Positions 48,045 to 57,317 of a stretch of DNA of 64,000 nucleotides are shown piece by piece (the first letter of the stretch is position 1; each line of letters begins with the position of its first letter). The position numbers were made by a program, and so were the translations under genes. The stretch is from the NCBI RefSeq assembly GCF_027594825.1, contig NZ_CP088930.1:868001-932000 (forward strand). The letters run 5' to 3'. Under the pieces are notes generated by a model that ran no database searches, was not told the origin of the DNA, and saw only the letters and a list, made by a program, of their open reading frames with translations. The DNA is from Serratia liquefaciens. GTDB taxonomy: Bacteria; Pseudomonadota; Gammaproteobacteria; Enterobacterales; Enterobacteriaceae.

Positions 48045-48897
48045 CAAGTGCCTTCCTCTTGGTGGGTTCTGGTTGATAGTTGTAGATGCCTTTAAACTTG
48101 CGGTAAGCCGCCGTGTAGAGCGCGGAGTAGAAAACATAAGGGCGGCGCAGGATTTTCAGATCCCACAGCCAAAAATTAACGTTGATATTCAGGTCGTCTA
48201 AAGATTCGGCCTGGTGCCACCACCCCAGCGGCAAATACAGCATCTCGCCGGGCTCTAAAATAAAGTCGCGGCGCTGCGGGATTTTTGCCGCCAAGCGGGG
48301 AAAACGCTGCGGGTCGATATTGTCAAAATCAAAAGCCTGGGATTTATCGCCGAACCCCTGCAGGATAGATCGCGGATAGTAATCTCTGCGGCCAGGAGGA
48401 AAAAGAATGAACCGTTTTCTGCCCTGCAAAGAAATATTAAAATTTTCCAGCTCATCGAAGTGGCTTTGGGTAAAGACCCCGTGGTAGCTGACCCATAAAT
48501 TGGCGGCGTTCAACCCACGACGGGAGGCCAACAGGGAAAAGGCATCGAAGCCAAGGATATTATTGACGTCCTCGGGGCGGTGCATAATATTAGAAACCAC
48601 GCGATACCAGGTATTGTTGTCGCTTTGGTACTCTTTATTTTCCAAAAAACCACGCAGCTGAATTTTCATGGTTTGCCAGCGTTCGGTGTTTTCTTTATTA
48701 CTGGCCTCCCGGAATAAGGTGACATTGTCATCGCCCAGGCGTTGTGAAATCAGGTCACTCGCCCCTATGCTGGTATCAATGGGTAAATCGGTAATAATGA
48801 CCGGGACATCGGCTCGGAAAATAGCTTCAACACCAAAGGCGACGAACTCTTTAAAGGTCATGCGTGGAACGGGAACCCCCGTCGTTAACTGTTTCAC
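48031..48897 (-). CDS. Cupin_8/JmjC-type Fe(II)/2-oxoglutarate oxygenase
   Basis: 288 residues with a GTG start and AGGAAAA upstream. The metal triad is clear: HFDELENFNISLQGRKRFIL (HxD) and the distal His in YLPLGWWHQAESL. The family hydroxylates proteins, peptides or small molecules. It lies 62 bases after the MFS gene and overlaps the PLP enzyme gene by 14 bases. Its base composition is richer in A and T than its neighbours, which suggests separate acquisition. The substrate could be an intermediate or a cluster product. Confidence 0.85.
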   Translation of the reverse strand: MKQLTTGVPVPRMTFKEFVAFGVEAIFRADVPVIITDLPIDTSIGASDLISQRLGDDNVTLFREASNKENTERWQTMKIQLRGFLENKEYQSDNNTWYRVVSNIMHRPEDVNNILGFDAFSLLASRRGLNAANLWVSYHGVFTQSHFDELENFNISLQGRKRFILFPPGRRDYYPRSILQGFGDKSQAFDFDNIDPQRFPRLAAKIPQRRDFILEPGEMLYLPLGWWHQAESLDDLNINVNFWLWDLKILRRPYVFYSALYTAAYRKFKGIYNYQPEPTKRKALDEQP

Positions 48898-48959
48898 GAT
48901 TGCCGTTTTCCTGTTTCGAAAATAATAATGTGAGGCCCCGCTATTCTGGGGCGCGGTTT

Positions 48960-50168
48960 TTATTTATTGCTGAGTAATTTCTGACTAAACAGGCTGGATA
49001 ATAAAGCGAGTGTTCCTGCGGCCATGGCGACCCAGGCCACCTGACCCGCTCCGCTTTGATCGGAAAGCTGTCCGCCAAGCGAGACGCCCAGTGAAAAGCC
49101 CAGCCAACCGGCGCTGGACAACCAGGAGAAGCCTTCGGATAAACACCCTTTCGGCGTCAAGGACTCCAGCAGGTTGCTGCAGGTGATCAATAACGGCGCC
49201 ACCGACAGCCCGGCGATAAAAGCGGAAATGCCCATGACAACGGGAACGCTGGTGAAAATCAGGGGCAGCGTGCCGGCGCACAGGGTGGCGGAGGTGATAA
49301 GCAGCAGGCGGGGTTGCGATAAAGACCAGTTCATGGCGCCGTAGCAAGTGCCGCCCACCAGGCTGCCTGCGGCGCAAATGGACAACAGCACCCCGGCGAG
49401 GGTTGGATTGCCCACCTCTTTGGCGTAGGCGATCATCATGACGTCGATTGAGCCAAGAAACAGGCCTACCGCCGCATAGGAGATCATTAGCGCCCGTACC
49501 CAGACCATGCTGATTGCCCGACGGTCGCTTTCTTCGCTCTTGTGCACAATAACCGGCTCAGAACGCCGATGTAACACCAGGGCCAGAGAACCGCTGAAGG
49601 TGAGCGCGGCGCATAACGCCAGCCCCGCTGCGGGGTGCCACGCCGTGGCCAAAACAATGGCGATTAACGGCCCCAACAAGAAAATGATCTCATCAAGCAC
49701 GGTTTCTAACGCGTACGCGGTTCGTAGCGCTTCGTCGGTCACCATGGCGGCCCAGCGAGTACGAATAAATCCATCCACCGGCACCGACGAACAACCGGTA
49801 GCAATGGCCGCCGCCATAATGGCCCATAAGTGCATATTCAGCAGCACCAGGCCAATTAACGAAAGGATCGCAATGACGTGGCAGCAGCAGGTAATAATAA
49901 GCACCTTTCGCTGACTGAATTTATCGGCAAATCGGCCTAATATCGGGCTGGCTATCGCCTGCGTAATCATTAATGTTCCCGCCACGGTTCCGGCAATCCA
50001 TAACGAGTCCATAGTGGCGGAAATCAACATTATGCAACTGATGGATCGCATCGCCACCGGAAACCTGACCAGCAGGCCAAACAATGAAAGCGTCGCATGT
50101 CCGGGATCAGACAATAATCGGGTATAAGAACCAAAACTGAACTTGGACTCAACGGCCTCTGTTTCCAT
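48960..50168 (-). CDS. MFS transporter
   Basis: A 402-residue protein with about twelve hydrophobic helices. The loop 2-3 type motif appears as GRFADKFSQRKVLIITCCCH. It is the first gene of the eight-gene run and probably exports the product or protects the cell; uptake is not excluded. The N-terminal cytoplasmic segment is ~30 residues. It follows a 600-base regulatory region shared with the M24 peptidase gene. Confidence 0.85.
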   Translation of the reverse strand: METEAVESKFSFGSYTRLLSDPGHATLSLFGLLVRFPVAMRSISCIMLISATMDSLWIAGTVAGTLMITQAIASPILGRFADKFSQRKVLIITCCCHVIAILSLIGLVLLNMHLWAIMAAAIATGCSSVPVDGFIRTRWAAMVTDEALRTAYALETVLDEIIFLLGPLIAIVLATAWHPAAGLALCAALTFSGSLALVLHRRSEPVIVHKSEESDRRAISMVWVRALMISYAAVGLFLGSIDVMMIAYAKEVGNPTLAGVLLSICAAGSLVGGTCYGAMNWSLSQPRLLLITSATLCAGTLPLIFTSVPVVMGISAFIAGLSVAPLLITCSNLLESLTPKGCLSEGFSWLSSAGWLGFSLGVSLGGQLSDQSGAGQVAWVAMAAGTLALLSSLFSQKLLSNK

Positions 50169-50305
50169 AGGGTGCTCTCAATAGAAATTCGCTAAAAAAA
50201 CGAATGAATATATCAATCGAACATACCCACTCATTTATTTGAACGGATACACTCAATGGAATAAATGATTTAAATATTTATTTATGCGCAACAATAAAGC
50301 GAAGG

Positions 50306-50509
50306 TAACGCGCTAAGGCGTTAATCCTTCTCTAATGGAGTTCAGGCCATAGGATATTGTTAGCGTTGAAATCATCCTGGTTAATAATGATTAATTCCCC
50401 ATCTTAAAAAGTCCCCGAAATTTATCATAAACAATTTTAATGCATGGGCATTAAGAATTAGCAACGCTAATCATTATTTACAAGAGCGTTTTTGCATCAC
50501 ATTGATGCA
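50306..50509. promoter_or_regulatory. Cluster of palindromes between the MFS and M24 genes
   Basis: The 601-base divergent gap (50169-50769) is AT-rich and has no supportable gene. Four perfect inverted repeats stand within it: TAACGC-N6-GCGTTA (50306-50323), TTAATGC-N4-GCATTAA (50437-50454), ATTAGC-N3-GCTAAT (50457-50471) and TGCATCA-N3-TGATGCA (50493-50509). The last three have centres about 18.5 and 37 bases apart, so dimers could bind on a repeating helical face. No dedicated regulator gene lies in the cluster. Confidence 0.55.
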
Positions 50510-50769
50510 TTATTGCATTCACAATTAAATACAGTGTGTTAGGTGTTAATTAAGGTGGAGATTATAATTTTCAGTCCGCGAATAACGCCCTCTGAACCAA
50601 ACTCTCTGGGACCTCTGGCGGTATAGCGGCGCAGAAAGCAGAAACTGTGCCGTAATCGTCATTTTTATTCCCTATTGGAGCCAAGTATTCCTGCCGCGCT
50701 TTATTTATGATGAAGGTTTGACGCGCGGGGACATTGGCCCTGACATTAACATCTACGCTAGGAGAACAC

Positions 50770-51996
50770 ATGGCTACAGGCATTGGCGGTTGTACGCCAC
50801 AACAGGCCCTGGAACAGCTGCAACCGCTCACGGACAACCCGCCTGAAATCGCCGAGGTGGAATACCGGCAACGCATTCAGCACGCACAGCGCCTGATGCG
50901 TGACAACGGCATTGACGCCTGCTACCTCAATGCCGGCAGCAATCTGCTCTATTTTACCGGTACCTCCTGGTCGCCCAGCGAACGTATGGTGGGCGCGGTG
51001 ATCCCGGCCGAGGGGGAAATCGCCTATATTGTGCCCTGGTTTGAGATCGGCACGTTCAGGGATACGCAGGTGATTGAGGGGGAAATATTTAGCTGGCATG
51101 AGGAAGAAGATCCCTATCGGTTGTTCTTCACCGTACTGGCCGCGCGTGGGCTGGCAGGCTCAGGCCGCCAACTCAAAGTGGCCATTTGCGAAACCGCATC
51201 GGTTACTCTGTTCCTCGGCCTGCAACAGCATGCCGGTGAGATAAAGTTGGTCAGCGCCCTGCCGGTCACCGGGTACTGCCGCAGCCGCAAATCGGCGGCC
51301 GAAATTGCGCTGATGCAAACCGCGAATAACATTACCCTGCGGGTCCAACAGGCGGCGGCAAGCATATTGCGCCCAGGGATCACCGCCAGAGAGCTGGTCG
51401 ATTTTGTCGATCAGGCCCATCGCAAAATGGGCACCACCGGCTCTTACTTCTGCATTGCACTGTTCGGATCCGATAGCGCGTTTCCTCATGGCGTAAAAGC
51501 CCCCAACCCGCTGCAATATAACGATGTCGTGCTGCTGGATACCGGCTGCCGCTACAAGGGGTACCTATCCGATATCACCCGAACTTATGTGTACGGCGAA
51601 GCCAACCCACGCCAACGCTTTGCCTGGCAGGCTGAACATGATGCGCAGGCTGCGGCATTTGCCGTTATCGCGCCCGGCGTACCCTGCCATAAAGTGGATG
51701 ACGCCGCGCGCGAAGCGCTGATTTCTCATGGTTTTGGGCCGGATTATCAACTGCCGGGGCTGCCGCACCGCACCGGGCACGGTATCGGGCTGGACATTCA
51801 TGAAGCGCCGTATCTGATCCGCAAGCAGCAGGAGCCGCTCGACGTGGGCATGTGCGCCAGTATCGAACCCATGCTATGCCTGCCGGGCGAGTTCGGCATT
51901 CGTCTTGAGGATCATTTCTACGTCACTGAAAACGGGGCTCGCTGGTTTACCCCCCCGGCAAAATCTATTGATGATCCCTTTGGTTTAGCCTCCTGA
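50770..51996 (+). CDS. M24-family aminopeptidase (Xaa-Pro/creatinase type)
   Basis: 408 residues from the ATG at 50770, with GGAG six bases upstream. A creatinase-type N-domain (ACYLNAGSNLLYFTGTSWSP) precedes a pita-bread domain. The metal ligands are in VVLLDTGCRYKGYLSDITRT (two Asp), GLPHRTGHGIGLDIHE (His), SIEPMLCLPG (Glu) and IRLEDHFYV (Glu). Intracellular Xaa-Pro peptidases of this type trim peptides. Its position between the pathway operon and the microcin-like gene may be meaningful or incidental. A terminator follows. Confidence 0.9.
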   Translation: MATGIGGCTPQQALEQLQPLTDNPPEIAEVEYRQRIQHAQRLMRDNGIDACYLNAGSNLLYFTGTSWSPSERMVGAVIPAEGEIAYIVPWFEIGTFRDTQVIEGEIFSWHEEEDPYRLFFTVLAARGLAGSGRQLKVAICETASVTLFLGLQQHAGEIKLVSALPVTGYCRSRKSAAEIALMQTANNITLRVQQAAASILRPGITARELVDFVDQAHRKMGTTGSYFCIALFGSDSAFPHGVKAPNPLQYNDVVLLDTGCRYKGYLSDITRTYVYGEANPRQRFAWQAEHDAQAAAFAVIAPGVPCHKVDDAAREALISHGFGPDYQLPGLPHRTGHGIGLDIHEAPYLIRKQQEPLDVGMCASIEPMLCLPGEFGIRLEDHFYVTENGARWFTPPAKSIDDPFGLAS

Positions 51997-52002
51997 TCTC
52001 CC

Positions 52003-52025
52003 TTCGGGCGGCGATGCCGCCCGAA
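52003..52025 (+). terminator. Terminator of the M24 peptidase gene
   Basis: TTCGGGCGGC-GAT-GCCGCCCGAA is a perfect 10-base stem with a 3-base loop 6 bases after the stop, followed by TTAAAAG. It separates the peptidase from the microcin-like gene transcriptionally. Confidence 0.75.
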
Positions 52026-52242
52026 TTAAAAGATAAGCCGGCCAATGAGAATAGCGGTTATTAATATCGATTTCATTTAGTCATCTTATTTAATTCTTCA
52101 GTTTAATATAACTATTAATTTATAACGCCATCCTAACCCAAGAATAAAATAACGGTTGATATAGCAAATGACTTGAGCTAATAATTAATCGACCTTCAAG
52201 GACAGATATAATAAAAAACCATAAATTAAAAAGGAGTGAGTT

Positions 52243-52593
52243 ATGAAAACAATTGATTCTGCTTTGTTAGAAACTATCGCCGGCGGCCGCGGCAATAATG
52301 GCGGTGATCGTGCGGATAACAGCCGCAGGAATAGAGGGAAAAACAACGGCGGTAATCAGGGGCGTTCAGGCGATTACTATGCTAAAAACACCTCGGAAGA
52401 CTGCATCAATGGCATGGTGGCCGGCGCGGCTTTAGGGGCATTCGGCGGATTGCCCGGGGCGGCGATGGGATTGATTGGCGGTGCGGTGACCGGCGGCTGT
52501 TTCAAAGATGCCAACAGGGGCGGTGGTAACGTAGGCATGGGGAAAGGCGGAAATAAATGCGGCTCAAGTGCCGGCGGCAAGTGTTCCTGGTAG
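52243..52593 (+). CDS. Class II microcin/bacteriocin-like precursor peptide
   Basis: 116 residues. The 15-residue leader MKTIDSALLETIAGG ends in Gly-Gly, like class II microcin leaders (compare MccV MRTLTLNELDSVSGG). The predicted mature part (~101 residues) has a polar Gly/Asn/Arg-rich section (16-50). A glycine-zipper hydrophobic section (54-86) follows, bounded by Cys54 and Cys86. A Gly-rich tail carries Cys106 and Cys114 and ends CSW, so two disulfides are possible. AAGGAG lies six bases before the ATG and the 5' region is AT-rich. No peptidase-containing ABC exporter is nearby. The activity is inferred. Confidence 0.75.
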   Translation: MKTIDSALLETIAGGRGNNGGDRADNSRRNRGKNNGGNQGRSGDYYAKNTSEDCINGMVAGAALGAFGGLPGAAMGLIGGAVTGGCFKDANRGGGNVGMGKGGNKCGSSAGGKCSW

Positions 52594-52651
52594 GCATTAA
52601 GCTTAAAGAAAATAACAGCGGGCAGGCCTTTCGTCGTTCTCAGGTGATCAC

Positions 52652-52867
52652 ATGAATAATAAAGCGCTAAAAATAATATCAGTTGTTATAGGTATATTTT
52701 TATCTTCTTCCTTGCTAAGCGGGGCCGGAGTGGGCTTTTCAACATGGTATCCCGCGCCGAGGGGAATTTCCGTCCTGTTGGTTTCAATTGGCTGCGCTGT
52801 GGCCATGGTACGGTTTATATATTTAATAATTAGATTCATTTTCGGCAAGCCACACCAGGGAAGCTGA
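52652..52867 (+). CDS. Small two-helix membrane protein, putative immunity protein
   Basis: 71 residues with two hydrophobic segments (about 6-27 and 38-62) separated by a short polar loop (STWYPAPRG) and a basic C-terminus. AGGTGA lies just before the ATG. It starts 58 bases after the microcin-like gene on the same strand. Size, topology and position resemble immunity proteins of class II microcins; I recognise no specific family. Confidence 0.6.
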   Translation: MNNKALKIISVVIGIFLSSSLLSGAGVGFSTWYPAPRGISVLLVSIGCAVAMVRFIYLIIRFIFGKPHQGS

Positions 52868-52907
52868 TTTATCTATTGTTTAACACCATGTTCTCCTTCG
52901 TTAATGC

Positions 52908-52935
52908 AAGGCGGCAGTTATTTCCCTGCCGCCTT
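52908..52935. terminator. Bidirectional terminator between the microcin locus and norR
   Basis: AAGGCGGCAG-TTATTTCC-CTGCCGCCTT is a perfect 10-base stem in the convergent gap. It can serve both the plus-strand immunity gene and minus-strand norR. Confidence 0.7.
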
Positions 52936-52968
52936 ATTCCCTCTAAGCGTCTTTAACTGCAATCCAAA

Positions 52969-54492
52969 TCATTTTATATTCAGGCGTTTGGCCAGCCGAT
53001 GCAGATTGCCACTGTCCAACTTTAATTTACGCGCCGTGGCGGCCCAGTTCATGTCGCATTCAGCCAAGGCTTTTTGAATCACGCTACGCTGAAAATGTTG
53101 CGTCATCGTGGCGAGATCGGCCTGAATAAGCGTCTCCGACAGTGCCGGGTCGGGAATGTCCACCGATAAGGCCCCCGCTTGCAGATTAAAATGCGGCGGT
53201 AACAGTTCCAGCTCACCGCTGTTTTGCGCCGCGCGCGCCAAAATGGCAGCCCGATAGATCGCATGTTCCAGTTCGCGAATATTGCCTGGCCACGCATACT
53301 GCTCAAGCACCAGCAGCGCCTGGGCGGAAAGCGTTAACTGCGTCAGCCCCAGCTTAATGCGGCAACGCTCGCAAAAATATCCCGCCAGCAAGGCAATGTC
53401 GCTGCTCCGTTCACGCAGCGGCGGTACCGCAATCGGGAAGACGCTCAGCCGATGGTATAAATCCAGCCGAAACTGCCCCTCGACCGCCGCACGTTTAAGA
53501 TCGCGATTGGTTGCCGCCAATACGCGTACATTAACTCGCTTTATTCGATCATCGCCGACCCGCTGCAGGTCGCCGTATTGGATCACCCGCAGCAATTTGG
53601 CCTGCAGCGACAACGACAGCTCACCAATCTCATCAAGGAACAAAGTACCCTTGTCCGCCATTTCAAATTTGCCGGCGCGGTGCTGAATAGCACCGGTAAA
53701 TGCGCCTTTTACGTGTCCGAACAGCTCGCTTTCCGCCACGCTCTCCGGCAGCGCGGCGCAGTTAAGGTAGACCAGCGGATGGGCAGCGCGTGCCGACCCC
53801 TGATGAATTGCCCGCACCACCAGCTCTTTACCGACTCCAGTCTCCCCAGTGATCAATACGTTGAGTTCGGATCCGGCAACAATACCGATTTCCTGCTTGA
53901 GCTGTTGCATAACCGGGGCCAGCCCGATGATTTCACCGTTTTCTCTCGGAGTGCTGCCTCCGCCTGAGGCCAACGGTGGCAGGGCCTGGCTTTCTAACGC
54001 CTCCATCAGTAACGCATTGTTTAGCGCCCCCGCCGCCAAGGCGCTGATCAGCCGCAGTTCTTCATCGCTGAAGCGATCGAATTGCTGCGGGTTGAGGCTA
54101 TCAAAGGTCAGCGCGCCGATTAAATCCTGTTCGGCAAACAGCGGTAATCCAATGCAGGCATGCACCTTGAGTTCGTCATGGCCAGGGATCAGCCCATCGT
54201 AGGGATCCGGCAAATCGCTATCCGCCGGGAAACGCACCACATCACCGGCGCGGGCAATGGCTTCCAGGCGCGGATGCGCATCCAGAGCGAAGCGACGCCC
54301 GAGGACGTCCTGAGCCAGGCCATCGATGGCCAGCGGGCGGAATTGTTGACCTTCAAAACGCAGTAAGGCCGAAGCGTCACAGCGCAGCAGGCGGCGCAGG
54401 CTGTTGATTAACCGTTGAAAACGGTCGCCTTGCGTCAGCCCGCTTTGTAATTCGATAGCGATGGCGGCAAGCGATTGTATGGAGAGGGACAT
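52969..54492 (-). CDS. norR: Nitric oxide-responsive sigma-54 activator NorR
   Basis: 507 residues from the ATG at 54492; an ATG three codons earlier is possible. The N-terminal GAF domain, which senses NO through a non-heme iron, contains [21 protein letters not shown]. The AAA+ domain has Walker A GETGVGKE and the sigma-54 contact GAFTGA. A Fis-type helix-turn-helix is at the C-terminus ([20 protein letters not shown]). It is divergent from norVW, with three sites and a sigma-54 promoter in between. Confidence 0.97.
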   Translation of the reverse strand: MSLSIQSLAAIAIELQSGLTQGDRFQRLINSLRRLLRCDASALLRFEGQQFRPLAIDGLAQDVLGRRFALDAHPRLEAIARAGDVVRFPADSDLPDPYDGLIPGHDELKVHACIGLPLFAEQDLIGALTFDSLNPQQFDRFSDEELRLISALAAGALNNALLMEALESQALPPLASGGGSTPRENGEIIGLAPVMQQLKQEIGIVAGSELNVLITGETGVGKELVVRAIHQGSARAAHPLVYLNCAALPESVAESELFGHVKGAFTGAIQHRAGKFEMADKGTLFLDEIGELSLSLQAKLLRVIQYGDLQRVGDDRIKRVNVRVLAATNRDLKRAAVEGQFRLDLYHRLSVFPIAVPPLRERSSDIALLAGYFCERCRIKLGLTQLTLSAQALLVLEQYAWPGNIRELEHAIYRAAILARAAQNSGELELLPPHFNLQAGALSVDIPDPALSETLIQADLATMTQHFQRSVIQKALAECDMNWAATARKLKLDSGNLHRLAKRLNIK

Positions 54493-54496
54493 GATT

Positions 54497-54551
54497 GTCA
54501 TTCCGACACTGAGTTGTCATAAAGACAATGCTACGCCGATGTCAAAACGAC
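54497..54551 (+). promoter_or_regulatory. Three NorR enhancer sites
   Basis: GTCATTCCGAC (54497-54507), GTCATAAAGAC (54516-54526) and GTCAAAACGAC (54541-54551) all fit the GT-N7-AC NorR core. Three such sites are also present upstream of norV in E. coli. Confidence 0.88.
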
Positions 54552-54593
54552 ATCAATGATTTAATAATCATTAAAAAACAATAAGATATTAGT

Positions 54594-54609
54594 TGGCACG
54601 CCGTTTGCT
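54594..54609 (+). promoter_or_regulatory. Sigma-54 promoter of norVW
   Basis: TGGCAC-N5-TTGCT carries the invariant -24 GG and -12 GC. It lies 46 bases before the norV start and 43 bases after the last NorR site. Confidence 0.9.
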
Positions 54610-54654
54610 CACTACGGGTATCGAAACGTAATAACCGACAAAAAGGTAATGAGC

Positions 54655-56106
54655 ATGGCAATTCAGGTAAAAAACAATATCCAGTGGGTTGGGCAACGTG
54701 ACTGGGAAGTCCGAGATTTTCATGGGACAGAGTACAAAACCCTGAAGGGCAGCAGCTATAACAGCTACCTGATCCGTGAAGAAAAAACCGTGTTGATCGA
54801 CACGGTAGACCATAAATTCAGCCGCGAGTTTGTGCAAAATCTGGCGGCGGAAATCGACCTTAATACCCTCGATTACATCATCATCAATCACGCAGAAGAA
54901 GATCATGCCGGGGCCCTGACGGAGCTGATGGCGCAGATCCCGGGCACCCCGATTTACTGCACCGAAAATGGTATCGATTCAATCACCGGTCACCACCATC
55001 ACCCCGAATGGAACTTCCAGGTGGTGCATACCGGCGACAGCCTGGATATCGGCAACGACAAACAGCTGATCTTCGTTGAAACCCCCATGCTGCACTGGCC
55101 GGACAGTATGATGACCTACCTGACCGGCGATGCGGTGCTGTTCAGCAATGACGCCTTTGGTCAGCACTATTGCGATGAGCATCTGTTTAACGACGAGGTG
55201 GATCAAAATGAACTGTTCGAACAATGCCAGCGGTATTACGCCAATATCCTGACGCCCTTCAGTCGGCTGGTGACGCCAAAAATTAATGAAATCCTCGGTT
55301 TCAATCTGCCGGTCGAGATGATCGCCACCTCGCACGGGGTGGTATGGCGCGATAATCCGACGCAGATTGTGCACCGCTATTTAGAATGGGCCGCCGATTA
55401 TCAGGAAGATCGCATCACGCTGTTTTACGACACCATGTCCAACAATACCCGCATGATGGCGGACGCTATCGCGCAGGGCATCAACGAAGCCGACCCGCGC
55501 GTGGCGGTGAAGATTTTTAACGTGGCGCGACACGACAAGAACGACATCCTGACCAATGTATTCCGTTCCAAGGGCGTGCTGGTAGGCTCTTCGACCATGA
55601 ATAACGTGATGATGCCCAAAGTCGCCGGGCTGCTGGAGGAGATCACCGGGATGCGCTTTCGCAGCAAAAAAGCCTCGGCCTTCGGCAGCTATGGCTGGAA
55701 CGGCGGCGCGGTCGATCGCATTCAAACCCGCTTAATGGATTGCGGTTTCGAAACCACGCTGGCACTGAAGGCCAAATGGCGTCCTGACGGTGACACGCTG
55801 GAAATCTGTCGCCAACATGGCCGGGATATCGCGCGTCAATGGGCATTAACCCCCTTGCCTGCCACTGCCCCAACGTCGATAGCACCTCCCGCTCAGCCAC
55901 AGCCTGAAAAAGCAGATAGCGATGCCGACCTGGGGCCTCGGATGCAATGCAGCGTTTGCCTCTGGATCTACGATCCGAAAGTGGGTGAACCTATGCAGGA
56001 TGTGGCCCCCGGAACCTGCTGGCAAGACGTGCCGGATGACTTCCTGTGCCCGGAATGCTCCATGGGCAAAGACGTATTCGATCCGCTCGCTACGGAGGCA
56101 AAATGA
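54655..56106 (+). CDS. norV: Anaerobic nitric oxide reductase flavorubredoxin NorV
   Basis: 483 residues from the ATG at 54655 (AAGG eight bases upstream). It has an N-terminal diiron metallo-beta-lactamase domain ([11 protein letters not shown]), a flavodoxin domain ([19 protein letters not shown]) and a C-terminal rubredoxin ([10 protein letters not shown], then CPECSMG). It reduces NO to N2O under anaerobic conditions, with electrons from NorW. It is coupled to norW by ATGA. Confidence 0.97.
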   Translation: MAIQVKNNIQWVGQRDWEVRDFHGTEYKTLKGSSYNSYLIREEKTVLIDTVDHKFSREFVQNLAAEIDLNTLDYIIINHAEEDHAGALTELMAQIPGTPIYCTENGIDSITGHHHHPEWNFQVVHTGDSLDIGNDKQLIFVETPMLHWPDSMMTYLTGDAVLFSNDAFGQHYCDEHLFNDEVDQNELFEQCQRYYANILTPFSRLVTPKINEILGFNLPVEMIATSHGVVWRDNPTQIVHRYLEWAADYQEDRITLFYDTMSNNTRMMADAIAQGINEADPRVAVKIFNVARHDKNDILTNVFRSKGVLVGSSTMNNVMMPKVAGLLEEITGMRFRSKKASAFGSYGWNGGAVDRIQTRLMDCGFETTLALKAKWRPDGDTLEICRQHGRDIARQWALTPLPATAPTSIAPPAQPQPEKADSDADLGPRMQCSVCLWIYDPKVGEPMQDVAPGTCWQDVPDDFLCPECSMGKDVFDPLATEAK

Positions 56107-57260
56107 ACCCTGGCATTTTGATCGTCGGCTCCGGCTTTGCCGCCCGACAGTTGGTAAAGAATCTGCGCAGGCAGGATGGCGAGATCCCGATTCGGTTGAT
56201 CGCTGCCGACAGCTGTGATGAATACAACAAGCCGGAACTCAGCCACGCGATCGGTCAGCAGCAAACGGCTGACGCATTGACGCGGCAAACATCCGGCAGC
56301 TTTGCGGAACAGTTTCAACTGACATTGCATCCAGATACCTGCATTACCGGCATCGATAGCCAACAAAAAAGGGTGCACAGCGGTGAGCAATGCTGGCCTT
56401 ATGACAAACTGGTTCTGGCGGTAGGCGCCACGGCTATCGTGCCCAAGATTCCGGGCCACGAGCTGATGCTGACGCTCAACAGCCAGCAGGAGTACCGCGA
56501 AAACCAAGAAACATTGCTGCGGGCGCAACGGGTGCTGATCCTCGGTGGCGGTCTGATCGGCTGTGAGCTGGCGATGGACATGCAGCGCGCCGGCAAGCAA
56601 GTCACCCTGGTGGACAGGGCCGGTAGTCTGCTGTCCGCGCTGATGCCAATCGAGGCCGCCAGCCGCTTGCAATATTGCCTGCAGCACATGGGGGTTGAAC
56701 TGCTGTTAAATCAGCAAATTACAGAACTGTCCTCACAGGAAAGTGGCCTGCGGGCGACGCTGAATAATGGCCGTACGCTGTGGGTCGATGCAGCGATTGC
56801 ATCGGTAGGACTGCAACCGAACCTTGGCCTGGCGCGTCAGGCTGGTTTGCAGGTTAATCGCGGTATTCAGGTAAATAACCGCTTACAGACTTCAATGGCC
56901 GATGTGTACGCGCTCGGCGACTGCGCGGAGATTGGTGGCCGACTGCTGCCGTTCCTTCAGCCGATACAGTTCAGTGCCATGACCCTGGCGAAAAATTTGC
57001 TGGGTGCCACGGAAGAGGTGAAGCTGCCCGCTATGTTGGTCAAGGTGAAAACCCCCAACCTGCCGCTGCACCTGGCGGGGGAAACTCATCGACAGGATCT
57101 GAGCTGGAGCATTACCGCCGAACAGCAAGGCATGATCGCCAAAGGCTTTGATCGGCAACGGCGGTTACGTGCCTTTATCGTTAGCGAAGAGCACATGAAA
57201 CTGGCTTTCAGCTTGCTGAAGGAATTGAACGCCTTAGCGGCAGAGGGGACTTCGGCCTGA
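56103..57260 (+). CDS. norW: NorV-reducing NADH oxidoreductase NorW
   Basis: 385 residues from the ATG at 56103, overlapping the norV stop. It is an FAD-dependent pyridine nucleotide-disulfide-type reductase: [20 protein letters not shown] (FAD), [20 protein letters not shown] (NADH) and the late [20 protein letters not shown]. It passes electrons from NADH to the rubredoxin domain of NorV. Confidence 0.95.
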   Translation: MNPGILIVGSGFAARQLVKNLRRQDGEIPIRLIAADSCDEYNKPELSHAIGQQQTADALTRQTSGSFAEQFQLTLHPDTCITGIDSQQKRVHSGEQCWPYDKLVLAVGATAIVPKIPGHELMLTLNSQQEYRENQETLLRAQRVLILGGGLIGCELAMDMQRAGKQVTLVDRAGSLLSALMPIEAASRLQYCLQHMGVELLLNQQITELSSQESGLRATLNNGRTLWVDAAIASVGLQPNLGLARQAGLQVNRGIQVNNRLQTSMADVYALGDCAEIGGRLLPFLQPIQFSAMTLAKNLLGATEEVKLPAMLVKVKTPNLPLHLAGETHRQDLSWSITAEQQGMIAKGFDRQRRLRAFIVSEEHMKLAFSLLKELNALAAEGTSA

Positions 57261-57286
57261 CGGTAGCCTGGCGTAATCGTACCCGC

Positions 57287-57317
57287 GCCGATGGCAATTT
57301 TTTTATTCGCCATCGGC
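57287..57317. terminator. Hairpin after norW with a T-tract in its loop
   Basis: GCCGATGGC and GCCATCGGC pair over 9 bases around a loop containing seven T residues; no T-run follows the stem. It is probably the norVW transcript end, though the arrangement is unusual for an intrinsic terminator. Confidence 0.5.

Noticed and set aside
42651..50168. Reading the operon as an ordinary aromatic or itaconate degradation pathway
   Set aside because: Ring-cleavage, hydroxy-pentadienoate hydratase and CoA-transferase genes are all missing, while an aminoketone-type PLP enzyme, an oxygenase and a transporter are present.
50571..50876. A 101-codon minus-strand frame before the M24 gene
   Set aside because: It overlaps the M24 start region antisense and shows no family features; the region is better read as regulatory DNA.
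52243..52593. Treating the Gly-rich 116-residue protein as a cell-wall or glycine-rich structural protein
   Set aside because: The Gly-Gly leader, paired cysteines and the adjacent two-helix protein fit a microcin locus better, though activity is unproven.
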